The notes beneath the pieces were generated by a model. That model had not been told where the DNA came from. It worked only from the letters and a program-made list of their open reading frames with translations, and did no database searches. A stretch of 42,615 nucleotides of DNA from Bacteroidales bacterium (GTDB taxonomy: Bacteria > Bacteroidota > Bacteroidia > Bacteroidales > UBA4181). This document shows, in pieces, positions 17,642-27,232 of this stretch. Position numbers and translations under genes: made by a program. The stretch covers positions 1 through 42,615 of the forward strand of contig JAISCQ010000110.1 in NCBI GenBank assembly GCA_031265445.1, read 5' to 3'. How positions within the stretch are numbered: the stretch's first letter is position 1; every line of letters begins with the position of its first letter.

Positions 17642-17685
17642 GATAATGCAAGACAGAAGTCTCGCATTATCAGAGAGTGTTTTTC
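17642..17685 (+). terminator. Hairpin between fecR and susC, possible attenuator or partial terminator
   Basis: GATAATGC (17642-17649) pairs with GCATTATC (17664-17671), and inside it AGAC pairs with GTCT around an AGAA loop. A TTTTT run follows at 17681-17685, about ten bases later, so termination may be partial. It could allow susCD to be expressed at a different level from the anti-sigma gene, or mark a processing site. Confidence 0.5.
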
Positions 17686-17755
17686 ATCCAACAAGGCCTT
17701 TCGATTCCCCAATCAGCCAGGGCCTTATTCGTATTATAAAAAACAGTACAAATCT

Positions 17756-20700
17756 ATGGATTATTATTTTCAAAATCAAGACCTTTTATATCAAAAAACA
17801 AGGTCGCAAATCATTCGTATCATGAAGTTAGTCTGTTTCATTTTAACAGTCCTTTTGCTGGAGAGCAGCGCAACCACATATTCGCAACCCACAAATCTTG
17901 ATGTGCATTTGGAAAATGTGACGATAAAAGATGTATTTAAAACCATTGAAGCGCAAAGCGAGTTCAGGTTTTTCTACAGCGACGACTTGAGTTTCATCAA
18001 CAAAAGAATCACTGTCGACATGAAAAACAAGACCGTCGAGTCTATACTGAATCATGTTTTGGATCAGTCGGAACTGACGTATCGTATTTTAAACAATAAC
18101 CTGATTGTAGTTACTCCCGAAGCAACTCTCCGGCAGGGCGCCGTTACCGGTACGATCATCGACGATACCGGCGAACCCTTACCGGGCGTGAATGTTCTCG
18201 TTAAAGGCTCTGTAACGGGCACGGTTACCGACAGCAAGGGAAAGTATTCCATCAGCGTGCCGGATGCCGATGCGGTACTTGTGTTTTCGTTCATCGGCTA
18301 TGTTTCGCAGGAAATTACTGTGGGCGACCGCACGACGATCGACCTTACCCTCAGTGAAGACATTCAGCAGATCGACGAAGTAGTGGTTGTGGGTTATGGA
18401 ACCGTGAAGAAAGCCAACCTCACCGGCTCTGTCGGGTATATCGGCGGCAGGGAGCTGGAAAACCGCTCTGTGCCCACGCTGACACAGGCTTTGCAGGGAA
18501 AGGTTGCAGGCGTGAATATTTATACGTCCAACGGTGCGCCGGGCGCCAGGCAGGACATCAACCTGCGCGGCTATACGGGCATCAACATTGACGACAGCGG
18601 CAACAAGTCCAACAGGAGGGATGGGCCGTTAGTGGTCATTGACGGGGTGCAGGGCGGCGATCTCACTACCCTCGAGATGAACGACGTGGAAAGCATCTCC
18701 TTCCTGAAAGATGCCGCTTCGGCAGCCATCTACGGGTCGAGCGCTCCATACGGCGTGCTTATCATCACCACGAAAAAGGGGCGCGCCGGGAAGCCGGTCA
18801 TTACCTATAACAACAATTTCGGCTTTTCGCAGCCCATTAATTTGCCGCATTATGTGAACTCCCTGGAATTTGCGGAAACGTGGAACGAAGTGGGCGATAA
18901 TTCCAGGTATACGGCAAAACTGTATGGCGATGATGTGATCGAGCGCATCAAAGAGTATCTGGCTGGAAAAAGGACAGATGAAACCATCAAAAATCCGGCT
19001 TCGGATAACTGGTACTCGTGGAATGCCGCTCACGCCAACAATGACTGGTTCGATATTTTCTTCAAAAAGAACAGTTTCAGCCAGCAGCATAACATCAGCG
19101 CGTCGGGTGCAACCGAATCGTCCACCTATTATGTCGGTTTGGGATACACACAGCAGGACGGTCTGTACAACTGGGCAAACGATACGTACCAGAGGTACAA
19201 TGCCCGTGTCAATGTGTCGACAAACCTGACCAAGTGGCTTACATTCGGCCTGCGGGGCGCTTTTTCTCGCGGATATACCGATGTGCCGGCTATCTACAGC
19301 GAAGTCAGCGGTGGCAACAGTTATTCGTATGACTATTTCCACCAGCTTGGCCGTACCTATCCTACCGTGCCGCTGAAGAATCCCGACGGGTATTATTCCG
19401 TAGCCAGCGGAGTATTGAGTTTTACCGATGGCGGACGAAGGAAGGAAACCACCGACAACGCTTCCCTGACGGGGGAATTTGTGATCCGTCCGTTGCCGGG
19501 CTGGGATATTACCGCCAACTATACATACGCCGGTACGTACATCGAAAACAGTAACCACCGGAAAACGTTCTACGCGGTACGCCCCAGCGGAGAGAGGGTA
19601 GCCCGCGGCGGCACTGCGCCCAACTATTTTGAACGCAGCATGTACAAAAACCAGAAGTACACGATGAATGTTTTTACATCCTACGAAAAAACGCTGGGCA
19701 GCGGACATTATTTCAAGGCGCTGGTCGGATTCACGCAGGAATTGGACGACAGGCTCCACTTGCAGGGATCGAACGACAACCTGTATTCGGATGAAATCAC
19801 CATGTTGAGCATGACATACGGCACCAACCGGAATGTAGGCGACGACGCTTCGCAGCTGGCCATCCGCGGGACATTCGGACGCATCAATTACAGTTATCAG
19901 GATAAATACCTTTTGGAATTTAACGGCAGGTACGACGGAACTTCACGTTTCATGAAGGATGTGCGCTACAAGTTCTATCCGGGCGTATCGGCTGCGTGGG
20001 CGCCTTCAGGGGAAGCTTTCTGGGAACCCCTCCGGAAGTATGTCAGCAGCTTCAAACTGAGGGCATCGTGGGCAAGTTTGGGCGACCAGGCCTTCACAGG
20101 CAACTGGTATCCGTTCTATCCTTCGCTGAACACCAATTCCCCGACAGGTAGCAGCAACAGGTATATTTTCAGTGGCGGTCGCGAATCCATCATTTGGCAG
20201 CCGGGACTTGTGAACTACAACCTGACATGGATCACGGTGAATACGCTGGGATTCGGCGTCGACCTGCTTGCGCTGAACAACCGGCTCAACTTCAGTTTCG
20301 ACTGGTTTAAACGCGATTCAAAGGATTTTGCCGATTACGGCGAAAAACTTCCGGCTCTTCTGGGAACGGGAGCGCCCCGCGTGAATGCTGCGGAAACGGA
20401 AACCAAAGGCTTTGAAGTCACCCTTGGCTGGAGGGATCAAATCGGAAGGGTTTCCTACGGGGTCAATTTAGTGTTGAGTGATTACGTGGGAAAGGTAGTC
20501 AAATACAACAATCCCACCAAATTGATTTCAGATACGTGGTATGACGGCATGACGATGGGTGAAATCTGGGGTTACGAGACCGTTGGCCTGTTTAAAAATC
20601 AGGCTGAAATTGACGGCGCCGACCAGTCGTACCTGAATGCCAACTGGTACGTGGGCGACGTGCATTACAGAGACCTGAGCGGCGAAGGTAAACTCGATAT

Positions 20701-21241
20701 CGGCAAAAACACCGTCGATGATCCGGGCGACCGCCGGATCATAGGCAACACCACGCCGCGTTATTCCTTCGGCGTAACCCTCAATGCCGAATGGAACGGT
20801 TTTGACGCTTCGGTGTTCCTTCAGGGCACAGGCAAACGGGACATCATGTTTTCCACCGGCGCCAATTACTTCTGGGGCTTTACGAACGGTGAATGGCAAT
20901 CTTCGTATTTTACGGAACATACCGACAGATGGACGGAAAACAATCCGAATGGATATTTCCCCCGCGCTTATTTCAACACCGACAAGAACCTCCAGGCGCA
21001 AACCCGCTATCTGCAAAACACGGCCTACCTGCGCGTGAAAAACATCCAGCTGGGTTACGCGATTCCCCGGGAGATCACCGACAGGATTAAATTCCAGAAG
21101 GTAAGGATATTCGTGAACATCGAAAACTTGGCGACTTTCACAAAATTGATGAAAATCATCGATCCCGAAATTGTCAATACGGATGCGAAAGTATATCCCT
21201 TGCGGAGAACGTGGGCATTTGGCGTGAATGTTACCTTCTAA
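17756..21241 (+). CDS. SusC/RagA-family TonB-dependent outer-membrane receptor with STN domain
   Basis: This 1161-residue outer-membrane transporter takes up a glycan, peptide or similar ligand using TonB energy. After a short cytoplasmic lead and a signal peptide (about residues 23-43, KLVCFILTVLLLESSATTYS) come an STN domain (about 50-118), a carboxypeptidase-regulatory-like domain (128-200, GTIIDDTGEPLPGVNVLVKG), a TonB-box-like DEVVVVGYGT (207-216), the plug (LQGKVAGVNIYTSNG, DAASAAIYGS) and a long barrel ending FGVNVTF. The STN domain marks it as a signalling receptor paired with the FecR protein upstream. susD follows after 27 bases. No enzymes nearby reveal the substrate. Confidence 0.95.
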   Translation: MDYYFQNQDLLYQKTRSQIIRIMKLVCFILTVLLLESSATTYSQPTNLDVHLENVTIKDVFKTIEAQSEFRFFYSDDLSFINKRITVDMKNKTVESILNHVLDQSELTYRILNNNLIVVTPEATLRQGAVTGTIIDDTGEPLPGVNVLVKGSVTGTVTDSKGKYSISVPDADAVLVFSFIGYVSQEITVGDRTTIDLTLSEDIQQIDEVVVVGYGTVKKANLTGSVGYIGGRELENRSVPTLTQALQGKVAGVNIYTSNGAPGARQDINLRGYTGINIDDSGNKSNRRDGPLVVIDGVQGGDLTTLEMNDVESISFLKDAASAAIYGSSAPYGVLIITTKKGRAGKPVITYNNNFGFSQPINLPHYVNSLEFAETWNEVGDNSRYTAKLYGDDVIERIKEYLAGKRTDETIKNPASDNWYSWNAAHANNDWFDIFFKKNSFSQQHNISASGATESSTYYVGLGYTQQDGLYNWANDTYQRYNARVNVSTNLTKWLTFGLRGAFSRGYTDVPAIYSEVSGGNSYSYDYFHQLGRTYPTVPLKNPDGYYSVASGVLSFTDGGRRKETTDNASLTGEFVIRPLPGWDITANYTYAGTYIENSNHRKTFYAVRPSGERVARGGTAPNYFERSMYKNQKYTMNVFTSYEKTLGSGHYFKALVGFTQELDDRLHLQGSNDNLYSDEITMLSMTYGTNRNVGDDASQLAIRGTFGRINYSYQDKYLLEFNGRYDGTSRFMKDVRYKFYPGVSAAWAPSGEAFWEPLRKYVSSFKLRASWASLGDQAFTGNWYPFYPSLNTNSPTGSSNRYIFSGGRESIIWQPGLVNYNLTWITVNTLGFGVDLLALNNRLNFSFDWFKRDSKDFADYGEKLPALLGTGAPRVNAAETETKGFEVTLGWRDQIGRVSYGVNLVLSDYVGKVVKYNNPTKLISDTWYDGMTMGEIWGYETVGLFKNQAEIDGADQSYLNANWYVGDVHYRDLSGEGKLDIGKNTVDDPGDRRIIGNTTPRYSFGVTLNAEWNGFDASVFLQGTGKRDIMFSTGANYFWGFTNGEWQSSYFTEHTDRWTENNPNGYFPRAYFNTDKNLQAQTRYLQNTAYLRVKNIQLGYAIPREITDRIKFQKVRIFVNIENLATFTKLMKIIDPEIVNTDAKVYPLRRTWAFGVNVTF

Positions 21242-21268
21242 TTTTGATAACAGCTAAAAGGTTAAAAA

Positions 21269-23095
21269 ATGAAAAATATAACAAGAATAACAGCAATATT
21301 GGCGTTCGTTACGTTTACCTCCTGTAACGACGGGTTTATGGAAAGGTATCCCCTGGATAAAATCAGCGATACATATTTCTGGAAGACAACCAACGATTTG
21401 AAACTGTACGTTAATAACCTGTACAGCCGGAACGACCTGCTGGCCAGGGAGGACGGATGGGGTTCGATAGGCCCTTACGGGTGGGATGCCGACGACGGAA
21501 GCGATACCCAGGTACGGTATTCTTACAGTACGCGCATGAACGGCGAAAAAACAGTAGCCGACGATGGCGACGGATGGGGTAACAGCGACTGGGAATCGTT
21601 GCGCAGCATCAATTATTTCCTGGATCATTACAAATCGGTGGAAGCGCTTGCATCGTTCGACGCCGTGAAGCAATATGTGGGCGAAGCGCTCTTTTTCCGC
21701 TCCATTTTCTATTTCACCAAATTGCGGCGGTATGGCGATCTTCCGTGGGCCTCAACCACAGTAGGCACAACGTCGGATATCCTTTATTCGGAACGTTTGC
21801 CGCGCAACCAGGTGGTCGATTCCATCATGCTGGATCTGGATAACGCCATCAGCTACCTGCCGGCGCGGGCAGGCGGCTCGTGGACGGGAAGGGTCACCAG
21901 GGAAACCGCAATGGCTTTGCAGGCGCGTATCGCCCTTTACGAAGGAACCTGGGAAAAGTATCATGCAAACGACGATTTTAAGGCAGCCGTCAATCAAAGT
22001 GTAAAATTCCTTGAAAAGGCGGCCAAAGTGTCGGGCGACTTGATCACCATGTCCGAAACGGGCGGTTATCCTGCATTGGACAACGTCGGACAGGAGTTCG
22101 GATACCGCGACCTGTTCAATCAGGAAGATTACGCAACCAGCAGGGAAGTAATTTTCTGGCGCAAATACGAAGTCGGTTCGATGACCAGCATCTGGGACCG
22201 CTATGCAGGCAACGGGGCAGGAAGAGGCGCTACCAAAAACCTGGCGGATTCCTACCTGAAAGCCGACGGAACGCCTGTTGCACCCGATTACGACGATGCT
22301 ACCCTGGTCAAGGTAGCCGAGAACCGCGATCCGCGTTTGGCGCAAACCATCCAGATCAACGACGGCAAGCATTATCGCTGGTTAATGGCAACGCCGCCGC
22401 TTTACTTCACGGCGCCGGCATTCGACGGCTGGGATCAGGAAGAATCCTGTCCTACCGGTTACCAGACTTACAAGGGACACAACTTCCGGTATGCGGACGC
22501 GCGTTCCAGCGGTCAGGGCTTACAGGCTTTGATATTTTTCCGTTTTGGCGAAACGCTCTTGATATACGCCGAAGCCAAAGCCGAACTCGAACAGCTTGCG
22601 CAAGTCGACCTGGACAGGAGCATCAACAAATTGCGCGACCGGGTAAAGATGCCGCACCTGACCGTTCAGGTTACGGGCGACCCTAACTTCGAGTTCTCTT
22701 CCCTTCCGCCGGTGATTCAGGAAATACGCCGCGAACGTAAAGTAGAGCTGGCTTGCGAAGGTTTCCGCCTGGATGATATCATGCGCTGGGCGGCTGCCGG
22801 CGAACTCATTGTCGGAAAAATACCGGTAGGCGCAAAGCTGGCGCAGTGGCAGGGTTTCAAATTTGCCGATTACCTGCCTGAAGCGCAGCCCGACCTGTCG
22901 CGACAGGCTGTATTCGACGACCGGATCAGTGCGTTACAAACGGATGCCAACGGATATGTCAATATTTTCAAAAACACCCTGAACGGAGGAACACAGGGCT
23001 TCAAGTTTCATGTGGGAAGAGATTATCTGTTCCCTCTTCCTACCAACCAGTTGACTTTGAATCCCAAGTTGAAACAAAATCCGGGCTGGAATTGA
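21269..23095 (+). CDS. SusD/RagB-family surface lipoprotein
   Basis: SusD-like proteins cap the SusC barrel and bind the substrate on the cell surface. The 608-residue protein has a lipoprotein signal ending TFTSCND (Cys19), then the SusD pattern: PLDKISDTYFWKT near the start, ALFFRSIFYFTKLRRYGDLP in the TPR-like part, and a C-terminal RRERKVELACEGFRLDDIMRW. The protein ends PLPTNQLTLNPKLKQNPGW, the usual SusD ending. It follows susC by 27 bases and is closed by a strong terminator, so fecR, susC and susD form one unit. Confidence 0.96.
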   Translation: MKNITRITAILAFVTFTSCNDGFMERYPLDKISDTYFWKTTNDLKLYVNNLYSRNDLLAREDGWGSIGPYGWDADDGSDTQVRYSYSTRMNGEKTVADDGDGWGNSDWESLRSINYFLDHYKSVEALASFDAVKQYVGEALFFRSIFYFTKLRRYGDLPWASTTVGTTSDILYSERLPRNQVVDSIMLDLDNAISYLPARAGGSWTGRVTRETAMALQARIALYEGTWEKYHANDDFKAAVNQSVKFLEKAAKVSGDLITMSETGGYPALDNVGQEFGYRDLFNQEDYATSREVIFWRKYEVGSMTSIWDRYAGNGAGRGATKNLADSYLKADGTPVAPDYDDATLVKVAENRDPRLAQTIQINDGKHYRWLMATPPLYFTAPAFDGWDQEESCPTGYQTYKGHNFRYADARSSGQGLQALIFFRFGETLLIYAEAKAELEQLAQVDLDRSINKLRDRVKMPHLTVQVTGDPNFEFSSLPPVIQEIRRERKVELACEGFRLDDIMRWAAAGELIVGKIPVGAKLAQWQGFKFADYLPEAQPDLSRQAVFDDRISALQTDANGYVNIFKNTLNGGTQGFKFHVGRDYLFPLPTNQLTLNPKLKQNPGWN

Positions 23096-23107
23096 TTCAT
23101 ACGCCGG

Positions 23108-23144
23108 GGCCTGACAGGATTCGAAAACTGTCGGGCCTTTTTTT
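23108..23144 (+). terminator. Intrinsic terminator of the susCD operon
   Basis: GGCCTGACAG (23108-23117) pairs over ten positions, one a wobble, with CTGTCGGGCC (23128-23137) and is followed by seven T. Confidence 0.9.
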
Positions 23145-23220
23145 ACGGTCGACCGGATATATACGCGTCCGTGCCGGTTCCATATTCCTCTCTCCTCCGC
23201 TGACGGTTGATCGACCGCTG

Positions 23221-24168
23221 TCAGGGAGCGCTCTTCGCTTTCCTTTCGCCTCTTCTGTCCTTCCACCTCCAGAGGTAAGCCAGTCCCATCCCCGAGATAA
23301 TATGCCATACGCCCCACCAGGCGGCAACAAAGGCCATACCGCCCAGTCCGTCGAAAAGCCTGGGGTTGAAAATCAGCACCAGACCTAACCCGGAGTTTTG
23401 TATGCCGGTTTCAATGGTGACGGAACGCAGGTCCGGCTTCGGGAGATGCGCCAGCCGTCCTATTCCGTTCCCTGTTATCAGGGCTGCCGCATTGTGCAGG
23501 ATGACGATGAGGCCGATCAGGTGGATATATTTCATAAAGTAGCCGAAATTGGCGGCTAAGGCGGCAACAATAAAACCGATGAAGGCGGCGGTGGAAAGGA
23601 TACTCATTGGCTTGATCAGCTTTTTGGCGGCCTTGGGAAAATAACGGGCGAAAAGGATACCCAGAACAATAGGAACCCCTAACAGGATAAGCACTACCCG
23701 CGCCATTTCCCAGAAATCGATCTCGATAGGCATCACCAGTTTCGAGGCGTTTGAATAGAGGTTGCCCCAAAACGAGAAATTGAAAGGCGTGATCATCACG
23801 CAGGTCAGTGTGGAAAGCGCCGACAGGCTCACCGAAAGCGGAATATTGCCTTTGGCCAGGGTGGTGATGAAATTGGAAATGTTACCTCCGGGACATGCGG
23901 CTACCAGGATCATCCCCATGGCTACCGACTGCGAGAGAATCGGACGGAGCGCCATGCACAGCAGGAACGTGACAAACGGCAGCAGGAGAATCTGCGAAAT
24001 GACGCCAACCATGAAACTCTTCGGGTTTCTGATCATATCCCTGAAATCGGAAACATTCATTTGCAGGGCGATCCCGAACATCACAAATGCAAGAATGACA
24101 TTCATGACGGTTAATGAACCCTGGTTGAAATTTAATCTGACACTGTCTAATACCTGTAATGACGACAT
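23221..24168 (-). CDS. Bile acid:sodium symporter (BASS) family transporter
   Basis: The 315-residue integral membrane protein has about nine or ten hydrophobic segments and both BASS hallmarks: ACPGGNISN (residues 91-99) and ETGIQNSGLGL (253-263), the crossed-helix sites that bind sodium and substrate. Bacterial members carry bile acids, pantoate or other organic anions with sodium; the ligand here cannot be told from sequence. It is convergent with the susCD unit and stands alone on its strand. A CTGTCAGGG motif seen elsewhere in the window overlaps its stop codon. No clear promoter was found. Confidence 0.9.
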   Translation of the reverse strand: MSSLQVLDSVRLNFNQGSLTVMNVILAFVMFGIALQMNVSDFRDMIRNPKSFMVGVISQILLLPFVTFLLCMALRPILSQSVAMGMILVAACPGGNISNFITTLAKGNIPLSVSLSALSTLTCVMITPFNFSFWGNLYSNASKLVMPIEIDFWEMARVVLILLGVPIVLGILFARYFPKAAKKLIKPMSILSTAAFIGFIVAALAANFGYFMKYIHLIGLIVILHNAAALITGNGIGRLAHLPKPDLRSVTIETGIQNSGLGLVLIFNPRLFDGLGGMAFVAAWWGVWHIISGMGLAYLWRWKDRRGERKAKSAP

Positions 24169-24417
24169 TGATTATATATTTTGATGAACTGACTCCGTTT
24201 GGCTTTTATAGAAACAAAAACGAACGTCCCGACTTGCAAACTGGAGGGTTCGTATCATCCCGAAACAAAAAACGCCGCTAAAGTACATGAAGTAATTGAA
24301 AATTGAAAATTAAAAATTGGCGCAGAACGCATCCGGTAAGAACCTGACGGGTACGCATGCCACGCTGTATTTCGTAAAATATTGCCGGCGGATGCTGTGA
24401 ATATCAATATACTTGTG

Positions 24418-24425
24418 TATCTTTG
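24418..24425 (+). promoter_or_regulatory. -7 box of the aldose 1-epimerase gene
   Basis: TATCTTTG is a full match. It lies 38 nt before the ATG at 24464 and 17 nt before the alternative ATG at 24443. The rest of the 24169-24417 gap shows nothing recognisable. Confidence 0.5.
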
Positions 24426-24463
24426 GCGCGTAATTTAAATTTATGATCTATTATCATTCAAAT

Positions 24464-25636
24464 ATGACAAAGCAAATTTTTAAAAGTATGATATGCCAGT
24501 GTCTGCTGGCATTAGTGGCTGTAATGAGCCTGGTTTCGTGCGGCGGCGGACAGAGCGGGGAAAAGCCGAAAGCCGGCATTGTAAAAGAGGAGTTCGGGGA
24601 ATTGAAGGGGCAGCCCGTGGAACTTTACACCTTCACCAACAATAATGGTCTGGTGATGAAAGTGGCGACATACGGCGGTACCATTACCGAACTGCATGTG
24701 CCCGACAGGAACGGTCAAATGGGCGACATAGCGCTTGGTTTCGACAGGCTGGACGGTTATGTCAGTCCCGAGTACGAAAAAAGCAATCCCAACTTCGGAG
24801 CGCTTATTGGCCGTTACGGCAACCGCATCGCTCAGGGGAAATTCACCCTCGACGGCGTGGCGTATACCCTGGCAACCAACAATGGCAAAAATCACCTGCA
24901 CGGCGGCAACATCGGCTTCAACCGCGTGGTATGGGACGCCAGGCCTGTTGGCAGCAATGCCCTTGAACTGACTTATACCAGCAGCGACATGGAAGAAGGC
25001 TATCCGGGCAACCTGCAGGTAACCGTTGTTTATACGCTGACCGATGCCAACGAGCTGGTCATCGACTACCGTGCCGTTACCGATAAGGCCACGCCGTGCA
25101 ACCTCACCAACCACAGTTATTTCAACCTTTCGGCGGGCAAACAGCCCACCATTGCCGACCATGAGCTGGTGATCCTTGCCGACAGGTATACCGAAGTGGA
25201 CGCCGGACTGATCCCTGTCGGCAATCTCCCCGACGTGGCCGGAACCCCGATGGATTTCACCGAGCCGCACAGGATCGGCGAACGCATCGATGCTGACTTT
25301 GAACAGTTGCGGATTGGCGGAGGATACGACCACAACTGGGTGCTGCGCCACAGCGACGGTTCGCTGGCGCTGGCGGCCACTGTATACGAACCCCAAAGCG
25401 GCCGCTTCATGGAAGTGCTCACCACCGAACCCGGCGTACAGTTCTATGCGGGTAATTTCCTCGACGGTACGCTGACCGGAAAAAACAACACCAAATATGT
25501 GCGCCGCGCAGGATTGTGCCTCGAAACACAGCATTTCCCGGATTCGCCCAACCAGCCGACATTCCCGTCGACCATACTGCAACCCGGACAAATCTACCGC
25601 ACCCAGACGGTTTACAAATTTTCCGTCAAACAGTAA
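24464..25636 (+). CDS. galM: Lipoprotein aldose 1-epimerase (galactose mutarotase family)
   Basis: Aldose 1-epimerase interconverts alpha and beta anomers of galactose, glucose or related sugars. This 390-residue form has a lipoprotein signal (SLVSCGG, Cys26 counting from 24464), so it probably acts in the periplasm or at the outer membrane. Family motifs are present: ALIGRYGNRIAQGKF, NHLHGG, LTNHSYFNLS with the catalytic-type histidine, GGGYDHNWVLR, and the catalytic-type glutamate in LCLETQHFPDSPNQP. An ATG at 24443 would add seven residues; the later start gives the more usual signal peptide. A strong terminator follows. Confidence 0.93.
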   Translation: MTKQIFKSMICQCLLALVAVMSLVSCGGGQSGEKPKAGIVKEEFGELKGQPVELYTFTNNNGLVMKVATYGGTITELHVPDRNGQMGDIALGFDRLDGYVSPEYEKSNPNFGALIGRYGNRIAQGKFTLDGVAYTLATNNGKNHLHGGNIGFNRVVWDARPVGSNALELTYTSSDMEEGYPGNLQVTVVYTLTDANELVIDYRAVTDKATPCNLTNHSYFNLSAGKQPTIADHELVILADRYTEVDAGLIPVGNLPDVAGTPMDFTEPHRIGERIDADFEQLRIGGGYDHNWVLRHSDGSLALAATVYEPQSGRFMEVLTTEPGVQFYAGNFLDGTLTGKNNTKYVRRAGLCLETQHFPDSPNQPTFPSTILQPGQIYRTQTVYKFSVKQ

Positions 25637-25643
25637 AAGCATC

Positions 25644-25676
25644 GCCTGCCGGATCCGGAAGATCCGGCAGGCTTTT
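25644..25676 (+). terminator. Intrinsic terminator after galM
   Basis: A perfect 12-bp stem, GCCTGCCGGATC (25644-25655) with GATCCGGCAGGC (25661-25672), has a 5-base loop and four T after it. It suggests the next gene has its own promoter. Confidence 0.92.
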
Positions 25677-25714
25677 CCAAATCATTGAAGGTATCCAGTC
25701 GAACACAATATTTA

Positions 25715-27040
25715 ATGGTCATGATACGAAAAATCGCCATAGGGACGATCACTTTCGTTTTTTCAATCTGTCACGGCCTCGCCGCCGACTCTGCCCGACA
25801 TGTCAAGACCGGCCCGACGTTTGGCGCGCTGCCGGCCATTGCCTTTGATACCGACATCGGTTTCAAATATGGCATCCTGACGAATTTTTACCTGTTTGGC
25901 GACGGCTCCACCTATCCCAAATACCTGCACTCGTTCTATCTCGAGTGGAACCGGACTACCAGGGGCAGCGGGTTATGGCAGTTTATCTACGACTCGGAAT
26001 ACCTCATCCCCAACATACGGCTCACCGCCGAAGCAAGCTATTTCACCGAGCAGGCGCTCGACTTTTACGGCTTCAACGGTTACCGCTCCCGCTACAACCG
26101 TGATTTCGAGGATCGGGATAACCCGGCCTATATCTCTCGCGTATTTTATCGTCACGATCGCAGGATGCTGCGCCTGCGCGCCGACTTCCAGGGAAGCATC
26201 ATCGGGAAGGCGCTTCGCTGGATGGCGGGTTTCGAACACAACGGCTTCCGGGTGGCCACAGTTGATGTCCGTCAGCTCAACAGGGGCAGGAATGAAGACG
26301 AGCAGCTGCCTGAAAACGCGTCGCTGCTGTATGACCGGTTTGTTGACTGGGGTGCGATCAGTGACGACGAAAAGGATGGCGGCGACCACTACCTGTTCAA
26401 GCTCGGACTGGTGTACGACACGCGCGACAACGAGCCTAACCCGATGCGCGGAATCTGGAGCGAGGTCATGTGGCTCGTCGCGCCTTCGTTCATGGGCAAC
26501 AAGCCGGGTTATGCCAAGCTGGCCATCACGCACCGGCAGTACTTTACACTGGTGGACGAGGTGCTCGGCATGGCCGTTCGCCTGAGCTACCAGCCGAAGA
26601 TCGGCGGGAAAATACCCTTCTACGCGCTGCCGTACATCTACAGCACCAACATCACCCGCGACGGGCTGGGCGGCGCCAAAACCATGCGCGGTATCCTGCG
26701 CAACCGCGTGGCAGGCGACGACCTGTTTTACGGCAATGTGGAGTTGCGCTGGAAATTCTTCCGTACAATCCTTTGGAAGCAGCATATATACCTGGCGCTG
26801 TCCGCTTTCTCGGATTTCGGGCAGGTGACGCGCCCGTATGACTTTTCGTACGATACGGACAATGCTGATGCCCGTGACTGGTTTGCGGCAGGCGGCAGTG
26901 AAAAGATGCATTTCAGCTATGGCGCAGGCATTTCGGGCGCGCTGAACCACAACTTCGTGGCGCACATCAACTGCGGACGCGCCGCCGACAGCCGCGACGG
27001 AAAGTCAGGGCTGTATATCGGCCTGGATTATTTGTTTTAG
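25715..27040 (+). CDS. Omp85/BamA-like outer-membrane beta-barrel protein (surface antigen D15 type)
   Basis: With the ATG at 25715 the protein has 441 residues. After a signal peptide (RKIAIGTITFVFSICHGLA) it is made of alternating aromatic beta strands typical of a 16-strand Omp85 barrel without POTRA domains. A KLGLVYDTRDNEPNPMRGIW segment matches the D15 repeat, and KTMRGILRNRVAGDDLFYGN resembles the loop-6 RGY region. The C-terminus GLYIGLDYLF ends in an aromatic residue, as barrels do. Homologues without POTRA are common in Bacteroidota; their job is not settled. The frame reads back to a TTG at 25685, which would spoil the signal peptide. The stop codon lies inside a repeat. Confidence 0.8.
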   Translation: MVMIRKIAIGTITFVFSICHGLAADSARHVKTGPTFGALPAIAFDTDIGFKYGILTNFYLFGDGSTYPKYLHSFYLEWNRTTRGSGLWQFIYDSEYLIPNIRLTAEASYFTEQALDFYGFNGYRSRYNRDFEDRDNPAYISRVFYRHDRRMLRLRADFQGSIIGKALRWMAGFEHNGFRVATVDVRQLNRGRNEDEQLPENASLLYDRFVDWGAISDDEKDGGDHYLFKLGLVYDTRDNEPNPMRGIWSEVMWLVAPSFMGNKPGYAKLAITHRQYFTLVDEVLGMAVRLSYQPKIGGKIPFYALPYIYSTNITRDGLGGAKTMRGILRNRVAGDDLFYGNVELRWKFFRTILWKQHIYLALSAFSDFGQVTRPYDFSYDTDNADARDWFAAGGSEKMHFSYGAGISGALNHNFVAHINCGRAADSRDGKSGLYIGLDYLF

Positions 27041-27190
27041 GGCGAACACACAGGTTTAGGGCGAACACACAGGTTCGCCCCTACGTTGTGATATTATTGA
27101 CAGCGGTAATCACGGCAATGTAGGGGCGCACCTGCGTGTGCGCCCTATTGTTCACCCCCATTATGTGTTCGCCCTATTATGTGTTCGCCC
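27038..27190. repeat. GGGCGAAC-type hairpin repeats
   Basis: The motif TTTAGGGCGAACACACAGG occurs twice in tandem from 27036, and its TAG is the stop of the preceding gene. Then one hairpin unit (GGGCGAAC/GTTCGCCC) ending CCCTAC is mirrored near 27121-27146 by GTAGGGG...GCGCCC with GGGCGCAC/GTGCGCCC arms. More copies, TGTGTTCGCCC, follow near 27164-27190. The arms differ by paired base changes that keep the stem. Confidence 0.85.
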
Positions 27191-27212
27191 TGCATAACAA
27201 ATTTACACCATG
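27191..27212 (-). repeat. Near-palindromic intergenic repeat, copy 3
   Basis: On the minus strand it reads CATGGTGTAAATTTGTTATG then CA and runs into GGGCGAACACA, as copies 1 and 5 do. Confidence 0.6.
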
Positions 27213-27232
27213 ATTGATATGCGATGCAGTCC

